From the NCBI GenBank assembly GCA_034190875.2, contig CM067349.1:30062859-30126858 (forward strand): a stretch of 64,000 nucleotides of DNA. Direction: 5' to 3'. This DNA comes from Urechis unicinctus (taxonomy: Eukaryota; Annelida; Polychaeta; Xenopneusta; Urechidae). Made by a program: the position numbers and the translations under genes. Of the stretch, positions 49,001-62,100 are shown in pieces (the stretch's first letter is position 1; each line of letters opens with the position of its first letter). The notes under the pieces are model-generated. The model saw only the letters and a program-made list of their open reading frames with translations, ran no database searches and was not told where the DNA came from.

Positions 49001-52000
49001 TACAGCTATAATACCACATACACCACGTCACCAAGTCGTCCTGTATACAGTTATAATACAACATACACCAAGTCAACAAGTCGCCCTATGTACAGTTATA
49101 TAAAACAAACATACACCACGTCACCAAGTCGTCCTGTATACAGTTATAATACAGCATACACCACGTCACCAAGTAGTCCTATATATAGTTATAATACAAC
49201 ATACACCACGTCACCAAGTCGTCCTGTCTACAGTTATTATACAACATACACCTCGTCACCAATTCGTCCTGTATACAGTTATAATACCACATACACCACG
49301 TCACCAAGTCGTCCTATATACATTTATAATAAAACATACACCACGTCACCAAGTCGTCCTGTATACAGTTATAATACAACATACACACCACGTCACTATG
49401 TCGTCCTATATATAGTTATAATACAACTTACACCACGGCACCAAGTCGTCCTATATACAGTTATAATAATACATACACCACGTCACCAAGTCGCCCTGTA
49501 TACAGTTATAATACAACATATACCACGTAACCAAGTCGTCCTGTATGTAGTTATAATACAGCATACACCACGTCACAAAGTCGTCCTGTCTACAGTTATT
49601 ATACAACATACACTACGTCACCAAGTCGTCCTGTATACAGTTATAATACAACATACACCACGTCACCAAGTCGTCCTGTATACAGTTATAATACAACATA
49701 CACCACATCACCAAGTCACCCTGTATACAGTTATAATACAACATACACCACGTCACTATGTTGTCCTGTATACAGTTATAATACAAAATGCACCACGTCA
49801 CCAAGTCTCCCTGTATACAGTTATAATACAACATACACCACGTAACCAAGTCGTGCTATATACTGTTATAATACAACATACACCACGACACCAAGTAGTC
49901 CTATATACAGTTATAATACAACATACACCACATCAACAAATCAGGCTATATACAGTAATAATACAACATACACCAGGTCACCAACTAGCCCTATATACAG
50001 CTATAATACCACATACACCACATCACCAAGTCGTCCGATATACAGTTATAATACAACATACACCACGTCACCAAGTCGTCCTATATACAGTTATAATACA
50101 ACATACACCACGTCACCAAGTCGTCCTGTGTACAGTTATAATACAACATACACCACGTCACCAAGTCGTCCTATATGCAGTTATAATACAACATACACCA
50201 CGTCACCAAGTCGTCCTATATACAGTTATAATACAACAAACACCACGTCACCAAGTCGTCCTGTATACAGTTATAATACAACATACACCACGTCACCAAG
50301 TCGTCCTGTATACAGTTATAATACAACATACACCACGTCACCAAGTCGTCCTATATACAGTTATAATACAACATACACCACGTCACCAAGTCGTCCTGTC
50401 TACAGTTATTATACTACATACACCACGACACCATGTCGTCCTGTATAGAGTTATAATACAACATACACCACGTCACCAAGTCGTCCTCTATACATTTATA
50501 ATACAACATACACCACGTCACCTAGTAGTCCTGTATACAGTTATAATACAACATACACAACGGCACCAAGTCGTTCTATATACATTTATAATACAACATA
50601 CACCACGTCACCAAGTCATCCTGTATACAGTTATAATACAACATACACCACGTCACCAAGTCGTCCTATATACAGTTATAATACAACATACACCACGTCA
50701 CCAAGTCGTCCTGTCTACAGTTATTATATAACATACACCACGTCACCAAGTAGTCCTGTATACAGTTATAATACAACATACACCACGTCACCAGGTCGTC
50801 CTATATACATTTATAATACAACATACACCACGTCACCAAGTCGTCCTATATAGAGTTATAATACAACATACACCACGTCACTATGTCGTCCTGTATACAG
50901 TTATAATGCAACATACACCACGTCACCAGGTCGTCTTGTATACAGTTATAATAATACATACACCACGTCATCATGTCGTCCTATATACATTTATAACACA
51001 ACATACACCACATCAACAAATCGGCCTATATACAGTAATAATACAACATACACCACGTCACCAACTAGCCCAATATACAGCTATAATACAACATACACCA
51101 TGTCACTATGTCGTCCTGTATACAGTTATAATACAACATACACCACGTAACCAAGTCGTCCTGTATACAGTTATAATACAACATACACCACGTCACCAAG
51201 TCGTCTTATATAGAGTAATAATACAACATACACCACATCAACAAATCGGCCTATATACAGTAATAATACAACATACACCAGGTCACTAACTAGCCCTATA
51301 TACAGCTATAATACAACATACACCACATCACCAAGTCGTCCTATGTACAGTTATAATACAACATACACCACATCACCAAGTCGTCCTGTATACAGTTATA
51401 ATACAACATACACCACGTCACCAAGTCGTCCTATATACAGTTATAATACATCATACACCACGTCACTATGTTGTCCTGTATACAGTTATAATACAAAATG
51501 CACCACGTCACCAAGTCGCCCTGTATACATTTATTATACAACATACACCACGTAACCAAGTCGTGCTATATACTGTTATAATACAACATACACCACGACA
51601 CAAAGTCGTCCTGTATTCAGTTATAATACAACATACACCACGACACCAAGTAGTCCTATATACAGTTATAATACAACATACACCACATCAACAAATCGGG
51701 CTATATACAGTAATAATACAACATACACCAGGTCACCAACTAGCCCTATATACAGCTATAATACCACATACACCACATCACCAAGTCGTCCGATATACAG
51801 TTATAATACAACATACACCACGTCACCAAGTCGTCCTATATACAGTTATAATACAACATACACCACGTCACCAAGTCGTCCTGTGTACAGTTATAATACA
51901 ACATACACCACGTCACCAAATCGTCCGATATACAGTTATAATACAACATACACCACGTCACCAAGTCGTCCTATATACAGTTATAATACAACAAACACCA

Positions 52001-54314
52001 CGTCACCAAGTCGTCCTGTATACAGTTATAATACAACATACACCAAGTCACCAAGTCGCCCTATGTACAGTTATTAAACAACATACACCACGTCACCAAG
52101 TCGTCCTGTATACAGTTATAATACAGCATACACCACGTCACCAAGTGGTGCTATATATAGTTATAATACAACATACACCACGTCACCAAGTCGTCCTGTC
52201 TACAGTTATTATACAACATACACCGCGTCACCAATTCGTCCTGTATACAGTTATAATACAACATACACCACGTCACCAAGTCGTCCTATATACATTTATA
52301 ATAAAACATACACCACGTCACCAAGTCGTCCTGTATACAGTTATAATACAACATACACCACGTCACTATGTCGTCCTATATATAGTTATAATACAACATA
52401 CACCACGGCACCAAGTCGTCCTATATACAGTTATAATAATACATACACCACGTCACCAAGTCGTCCTGTATACAGTTATAATACAACATATACCACGTAA
52501 CCAAGTCGTCCTGTATGTAGTTATAATACAGCATACACCACGTCACAAAGTCGTCCTGTCTACAGTTATAATACAACATACACCACGTCACAAAGTCGTC
52601 CTGTCTACAGTTATTATACAACATACACTACGTCACCAAGTCGTCCTGTATACAGTTATAATACAACATACACCACGTCACCAAGTCGTCCTGTGTATAC
52701 AGTTATAATACAACATACACCACATCACCAAGTCACCCTGTATACAGTTATAATACAACATACACCACGTCACTATGTTGTCCTGTATACAGTTATAATA
52801 CAAAATGCACCACGTCACCAAGTCGCCCTGTATACAGTTATAATACAACATACACCACGTAACCAAGTCGTGCTATATACTGTTATAATACAACATACAC
52901 CATGACACCAAGTCGTCCTGTATTCAGTTATAATACAACATACACCACGACACCAAGTAGTCCTATATACAGTTATAATACAACATACACCACATCAACA
53001 AATCAGGCTATATACAGTAATAATACAACATACACCAGGTCACCAACTAGCCCTATATACAGCTATAATACCACATACACCACATCACCAAGTCGTCCGA
53101 TATACAGTTATAATACAACATACACCACGTCACCAAGTCGTCCTATATACAGTTATAATACAACATACACCACGTCACCAAGTCGTCCTGTGTACAGTTA
53201 TAATACAACATACACCACGTCACCAAGTCGTCCTATATACAGTTATAATACAACATACACCACGTCACCAAGTCGTCCTATATACAGTTATAATACAACA
53301 AACACCACGTCACCAAGTCGTCCTGTATACAGTTATAATACAACATACACCAAGTCACCAAGTCGCCCTATGTACAGTTATAAAACAACATACACCACGT
53401 CACCAAGTCGTCCTGTATACAGTTATAATACAGCATACACCACGTCACCAAGTAGTCCTATATATAGTTATAATACAACATACACCACGTCAACAAGTCG
53501 TCCTGTCTACAGTTATTATACAACATACACCGCGTCACCAATTCGTCCTGTATACAGTTATAATACAACATACACCACGTCACCAAGTCGTCCTGTATAC
53601 AGTTATAATACAACATACACCACGTCACTATGTCGTCCTATATATAGTTATAATACAACATACACCACGGCACCAAGTCGTCCTATATACAGTTATAATA
53701 ATACATACACCACGTCACCAAGTCGTCCTGTATACAGTTATAATACAACATATACCACGTCACCAAGTCGTCCTGTATGTAGTTATAATACAACATACAC
53801 CACGTCACAAAGTCGTCCTATATACAGTTATAATACAACATACACCACGTCACCAAGTCGTGCTACATACAGTTATAATACAACATACACCACGACACCA
53901 AGTTGTCCTGTATTCAGTTATAATACAACATATACCACGTCACCAAGTCGTCCTGTAAACAGTTATAATACAACATACACCACGTCATCAAGTCGTCCTA
54001 TATACATTTATAACACAACATACACCACATCAACAAATCTGCCTATATACAGTAATAATACAATATACACCATGTCACCAACTAGCCAAATATACAGCTA
54101 TAATACAACATACACCACATCACCAAGTCGTCCTATATACAGTTATAATACAACATACACCACATCAACAAATCGGCCTATATACAGTAATAATACAACA
54201 TACACCACGTCACCAACTAGCCCTATATACAGTTATAATACAACATACACCACGTCAACAAGTCGTCGTGTACACAGTTATAATACAACATACACCACGT
54301 CACCAAGTCGTCCT

Positions 54315-55230
54315 GTCTACAGTTATTATACTACATACACCACGACACCATGTCGTCCTGTACAGAGTTATAATACAACATAAACCACGTCACCAAGTCG
54401 TCCTCTATACATTTATAATACAACATACACCACGTCACCTAGTAGTCCTGTATACAGTTATAATACAACATACACAACGGCACCAAGTCGTTCTATATAC
54501 ATTTATAATACAACATACACCACGTCACCAAGTCATCCTGTATACAGTTATAATACAACATACACCACGTCACCAAGTCGTCCTATATACAGTTATAATA
54601 CAACATACACCACGTCACCAAGTCGCCCTGTATACAGTTATAATACAACATACACCACGTCACCAAGTCGTCCTGTATACAGTTATAATACAACATACAC
54701 CACGTCACCAAGTCGTCCTATATACAGTTATAATACAACATACACCACGTCACCAAGTCGTCCTGTCTACAGTTATTATACTACATACACCACGACACCA
54801 TGTCGTCCTGTATAGAGTTATAATACAACATACACCACGTCACCAAGTCGTCCTCTATACATTTATAATACAACATACACCACGTCACCTAGTAGTCCTG
54901 TATACAGTTATAATACAACATACACAACGGCACCAAGTCGTTCTATATACATTTATAATACAACATACACCACGTCACCAAGTCATCCTGTATACAGTTA
55001 TAATACAACATACACCACGTCACCAAGTCGTCCTATATACAGTTATAATACAACATACACAACGGCACCAAGTCGTCCTGTCTACAGTTATTATATAACA
55101 TACACCACGTCACCAAGTAGTCCTGTATACAGTTATAATACAACATACACCACGTCACCAGGTCGTCCTATATACATTTATAATACAACATACACCACGT
55201 CACCAAGTCGTCCTATATAGAGTTATAATA
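54315..55230 (+). repeat. 450-bp (10-monomer) tandem duplication in the core
   Basis: GTCTACAGTTATTATACTAC at 54315 and 54765, exactly 10 monomers apart, is followed by the same ordered variants as at 42.1 kb. The second unit differs by TAGAG for CAGAG near its start. Confidence 0.8.
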
Positions 55231-55780
55231 CAACATACACCACGTCACTATGTCGTCCTGTATACAGTTATAATGCAACATACACCACGTCACTAAGTCG
55301 TCTTGTATACAGTTATAATACAACATACACCACGTCATCATGTCGTCCTATATACAGTTATAACACAACATACACCACATCAACAAATCGGCCTATATAC
55401 AGTAATAATACAACATACACCACGTCACCAACTAGCCCAATATACAGCTATAATACAACATACATCATGTCACTATGTCGTCCTGTATACAGTTATAATA
55501 CAACATACACCACATCACCAAGTCGTCCTGTATACAGTTATTATACAACATACACCACGTCACCAAGTCTTCCTGTCTACAGTTATTATACAACATACAC
55601 CGCGTCACCAAGTCGTCCTCCGACAGTTATAATACAACATACACCACATCACCAAGTCGTCCTATATACAGTTATAATACAACATACACCACATCAACAA
55701 ATCGGCCTTTATACAGTAATAATACAACATACACCATGTCACCAAGTCGTCCTATATACAGTTATAATACAACATACATC

Positions 55781-58700
55781 ACCACAAGAGGTCGTCCTAA
55801 ATACAGTTATAAAAAAACGTACACCAGGTCACCAAGTCGTCCTATATACAGTCATATAACAACATGCACCACCACACTAGGTCGTTCTAAATACAGTTAT
55901 AATACAACACACACCACGTAAATAAGTCTTCCTATATATAGATAAGATTCTCAACATACACCACGTCACCAAGTCGTCCTATAAACAGTTGTAATACAAC
56001 ATTCACCACGTCACCAAGTTGTTCTGTAATCAGCAAAGCACCAGGACGAGGTAAGTGTGGTTATAATACAACATACAACACAGCACTAAGTCGTGCTAAA
56101 TGTGGTTATAATATAACGTACACTATAGCATCAGGACGTCCTAAGACCAGGTCGTCGCAAATACGATCATAATACATCATACACAACCAAACCAGGTCGA
56201 TCTAAATACGGTCACAATACCACATACACCACGTCACCAAATTATCCTATGCACAGTTATAATACAAAATGCACCACAAGATATGACGACCTGGTTTTGG
56301 GGTGTACGTTATATAATGACCGTGTCGAGGATGACCTGGCGTTATGGTGTATGTTGCATTACAACTGTATATAAGACCACATGGTATGTGTTGCATGTTA
56401 TGTTATATGTCGTTCTATATGCAGTTATAACAAAGCATACACCATGTCACCAAGTCGTCCTATATACAGTTATAATACAACATACACCACATCAACAAAT
56501 CGGCCTATATACAGTAATAATACAACATACACCAGGTCACCAACTCGCCCTATATACAGTTATAATACACCATACACCGCTACACAAGGTGGTCCTAAAT
56601 ACAGTCATAATACAGCATATACCAAGTCACCAGGTTGGCCTAAATACGGTTACAACACAACATACACCACGTAAACAGATCTTCTTATATACAGTTATAA
56701 TACAACATACACCACATCACCATGTCGGCCTATATGCCGTATTAGTACAACATACACCACCACACAAGGACGTCGTAATTACTGTTACAATACCAAATAC
56801 AGAACAAAACCAAGTCGTCCTAAATACATTAAAGATTCTCAACATACACCACATCACCATGTCGTCCTATATACAGTTGTAATACAATATTCACCACGTC
56901 ACCAAGTCGTCCTGTATAGAGTTATAATACAACATACACCACGTCACTATGTCGTCCTGTATACAGTTATAATACAACATACACCACGTCACCAAGTCGT
57001 CCTGTATACAGTTATAATACAACATACACCACGTCACTATGTCGTCCTGTATACAGTTATAATACAACATACACCACGTCACCAAGTCGTCCTATATACA
57101 GTTATAATACAACATACACCACGGCACCAAGTCGTCCTATATACAGTTATAATACAACAAACACCACGTCACCAAGTAGTCCTGTATACAGTTATAATAC
57201 AACATACACCACGTCACCAAGTCGCCCTATGTACAGTTATAAAACAACATACACCACGTCACCAAGTCGTCCTGTATACAGTTACAATACAGCATACACC
57301 ACGTCACCAAGTAGTCCTATATATAGTTATAATACAACATACACCACGTCACCAAGTCGTCCTGTCTACAGTTATTATACAACATACACCGCGTCACCAA
57401 TTCGTCCTGTATACAGTTATAATACAACATACACCACGTCACCAGGTCGTCCTATATACATTTATAATACAACATACACCACGTCACCAAGTCGTCCTTT
57501 ATACAGTTACAATACAACATACACCACGTCACTAAGTCGTCCTGTATAGAGTTATAATACAACATACACCACGTCACCAAGTCGTCCTATATACATTTAT
57601 AATACAACATACACCACGTCACCAAGTCGTCCTGTATACAGTTATAAATACAACATACACCACGTCACCAGGTCGTCCTATATACATTTATAATACAACA
57701 TACACCACGTCACCAAGTCGTCCTGTATACATTTATAATACAACATACACCACGTCACCAAGTCGTCTTATATACATTGATAATACAACATACACCACGT
57801 CACCAAGTCGTCCTGTCTTCAGTTATTATACAACATACACAACGTCACCAAGTCTTCCTGTCTACAGTTATTATACAACATACACCGCGTCACCAAGTCG
57901 TCCTGTGTACAGTTATAATACAACATACACCACATCACCAAGTCGTCCTATATACAGTTATAATACAACATACACCACATCAACAAATCGGCCTTTATAC
58001 AGTAATAATACAACATACACCATGTCACCAAGTCGTCCTATATACAGTTATAATACAACATACATCACCACAAGAGGTCGTCCTAAATACGGTTATAAAA
58101 AAACATACACCAGGTCACCAAGTCGTCCTATATACAGTCATATAACAACATGCACCACCACACTAGGTCGTTCTAAATACAGTTATAATACAACACACAC
58201 CACGTAAATAAGTCTTCCTATATATAGATATGATTCTCAACATACACCACGTCACCAAGTCGTCCTATAAACAGTTGTAATACAACATTCACCACGTCAC
58301 CAAGTTGTTCTGTAATCAGCAAAGCACCAGGACGAGGTAAGTGTGGTTATAATACAACATACAACACAGCACTAAGTCGTGCTAAATGTGGTTATAATAT
58401 AACGTACACTATAGCATCAGGACGTCCTAAGACCAGGTCGTCGCAAATACGATCATAATACATCATACACAACCAAACCAGGTCGATCTAAATACGGTCA
58501 CAATACCACATACACCACGTCACCAAATTATCCTATGCACAGTTATAATACAAAATGCACCACAACATATGACGACCTGGTTTTGGGGTGTACGTTATGT
58601 AATGACCGTGTCGAGGATGACCTGGCGTTATGGTGTATGTTGCATTACAACTGTATATAAGACCACATGGTATGTGGTGCATGTTGTATTATATGTCGTC

Positions 58701-59180
58701 CTATATGCAGTTATAACAAAGCATACACCATGTCACCAAGTCGTCCTATATACAGTTATAATACAACATACACCACATCAACAAATCGGCTTATATACAG
58801 TAATAATACAACATACACCGGGTCACCAACTCGCCCTATATACAGTTATAATACACCATACACCGCTACACAAGGTGGTCCTAAATACAGTCATAATACA
58901 GCATATACCAAGTCACCAGGTTGGCCTAAATACGGTTACAACACAACATACACCACGTAAACAGATCTTCTTATATACAGTTATAATACAACATACACCA
59001 CATCACCATGTCGGCCTATATGCCGTATTAGTACAACATACACCACCACACAAGGACGTCGTAATTACTGTTACAATACCAAATACAGAACAAAACCAAG
59101 TCGTCCTAAATACATTAAAGATTCTCAACATACACCACATCACCATGTCGTCCTATATACAGTTGTAATACAATATTCAC
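55781..59180 (+). repeat. Edge-type satellite blocks inside the array (2286-bp repeat)
   Basis: Two copies of a block whose best match is the array edge at about 40.2-41.47 kb, including AATCAGCAAAGCACCAGGACG, the junction type B inversion, CAGATCTTCTTATATAC and AAAGATTCTCAACATACACC. The copies are offset by 2286 bp (56285 and 58571) and separated by about 1.1 kb of near-consensus monomers. They differ at a handful of bases. Confidence 0.85.
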
Positions 59181-62100
59181 CACGTCACCAAGTCGTCCTG
59201 TATAGAGTTATAATACAACATACACCACGTCACTATGTCGTCCTGTATACAGTTATAATACAACATACACCACGTCACCAAGTCGTCCTGTATACAGTTA
59301 TAATACAACATACACCACGTCATTATGTCGTCCTGTATACAGTTATAATACAACATACACCACGTCACCAAATCGTCCTGTATACAGTAACAATACAACA
59401 TACACCACGTCACCAAGTCGTCCTATATAGAGTTATAATACAACATACACCATATCAACAATTCGGCCTATATACAGTAATAATACAACATACACCAGGT
59501 CACCAAATAGCCCTATATACAGCTATAATACAACATATCACCAAGTCGTCCTATATACAGTTATAATACAACATACACCACGTCACTAAGTCGCCCTATA
59601 TACAGTTATAATACAACATACACCACGTCACCAAGTCGTCCTGTATACAGTTATAATACAACATACACCACGTCACCAAGTCGTCCTATATACAATTATA
59701 ATACAACATACACCACGTCACTATGTCGTCCTGTATACAGTTATAATACAACATACACCACGTCACCAAGTCGTCCTGTATACGGTTATAATACAACATA
59801 CACCACGTCATCATGTCGTCCTATATACAGTTATAACACAACATACACCACATCAACAAATCGGCCTATATACAGTAATAATACAACATACACCACGTCA
59901 CCAACTAGCCCAATATACAGCTATAATACAACATACACCATGTCACTATATCGTCCTGTATACAGTTATAATACAACATACACCACGTAACCAAGTCGTC
60001 CTGTATACAGTTATAATAAAACATAAACCACGTCACCAAGTCGTCTAATATAGAGTTATAATACAACATACACCACATCAACAAATCGGCCTATATACAG
60101 TAATAATACAACATACACCAGGTCACCAACTAGCCCTATATACAGCTATAATACAACATACACCACATCACCAAGTCGTCCTATATACAGTTATAATACA
60201 ACATACACCACATCACCAAGTAGTCCTGTATACAGTTATAATACAACATACACCACGTCACCAAGTCGTCCTATATACAGTTATAATACAACATACACCA
60301 CGTCACTATGTTGTCCTGTATACAGTTATAATACAAAATGCACCACGTCACCAAGTCGCCCTGTATACAGTTATAATACAACATACACCACGTAACCAAG
60401 TCGTGCTATATACTGTTATAATACAGCATACACCACGACACCAAGTCGTCCTGTATTCCAACATACACCACGACACCAAGTATATATACAGTTATAATAC
60501 AACATACACCACGACACCAAGTAGTCCTAGCCCTATATACAGCTATAATACAACATACACCACATCAACCAAGTCGTCCTTTATGCAGTTATAATACAAC
60601 ATACACCACGTCACCAACTAGCCCAAGTATACATACAGCTATAATACACATACACCACATCACTATGTACAGTTAGTCGTCCCAAGTCGTATACAGTTAT
60701 AATACAACATACACCACGTCACCAAGTCGTCCTATATACAGTTATAATACAACATACACCACGTCACCAAGTCGTCCTGTATACAGTTATAATACAACAT
60801 ACACCACGTCACCAAGTCGCCCTATGTACAGTTAGAAAACAACATACACCACGTCACCAAGTCGTCCTGTATACAGTTATAATACAGCATACACCACGTC
60901 ACCAAGTCGTCCTATATATAGTTATAATACAAAAACATACACCACGTCACCAAGTCGTCCCTGTATACAGTTATAATACAACATACACCGCGTCACCAAT
61001 TCGTCCTATACAGTTATAATACAACATACACCACGTCACCAAGTCGTCCTATATAGATTTATAATACAACATACACCACGTCACCAAGTCGTCCTGTATA
61101 CAGTTATAATACAACATACACCACGTCACTATGTCGTCCTGTATACAGTTATTATACAACATACACCACGTCACCAAGTCGTCCTGTATACAGTTATAAT
61201 ACAACATACACCACGTCACCAAGTCGTCCTGTATACAGTTATAATACAACATACACCACATCACCAAGTCGTCCTGTATACAGTTATAATACAACATACA
61301 CCACGTCACCAAGTCGTCCTGTCTACAGTTATAATACAACATACACCACGTCACCAAGTCGTCCTATATACAGTTATAATACAACATACACCACGTCACC
61401 AAGTCGTCCCTGTATACAGTTATAATACAACATACACCACGTCACCAAGTCGTCCTGTATACAGTTATAATACAACATACACCACGTCACCAAGTCGTCC
61501 TGTATACAGTTATAATACAACATACACCACGGCACCAAGTCGTCCTGTATACAGTTATAATACAACATACTCCACGTCACCAAGTCGTCCTGTATACAGT
61601 TATAATACAACATACACCACGTCACCAAGTCGTCCTATATACAGTTATAATACAACATACACCACGTCACCAAGTCGTCCTATATACAGTTATATACAAC
61701 ATACACCACGTCACCAAGTCGTCCTGTATACAGTTATAATACAACATACACCACGTCACCAAGTCGTCCTGTATACAGTTATAATACAACATACACCACG
61801 TCACCAAGTCGTCCTGTCTACAGTTATAATACAACATACACCACGTCACCAAGTCGTCCTGTATACAGTTATAATACAACATACACCACGTCACCAAGTC
61901 GTCCTATACAGTATAATCAGTTATAATACAACATACACCACCCACGTCACCAAGTCGTCCTGTATACAGTTATAATACAACATACACCACCACAACTAGC
62001 CCTGTATACAGTTATAATACAACATACACCACGTCACCAAGTCGTCCTATATACAGTTATAATACAACATACACCACATCACCAAATCGGCCTATATACA

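Larger units (their letters stand above)
41466..55780 (+). repeat. Homogenised satellite core with mixed higher-order repeats
   Basis: Monomers are close to consensus and variant types recur in blocks. The marker TCACCAACTAGCCCTATATA followed by AGCTATAATACCAC appears near 43921, 45425, 46639, 47992, 48983, 49978, 51733 and 53040, at spacings from about 0.99 to 1.76 kb. The marker GTCTACAGTTATTATACTAC appears at 47062 and 50398, a 3336-bp offset with long flanking identity. This pattern fits repeated unequal exchange over segments of different length. Confidence 0.85.
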
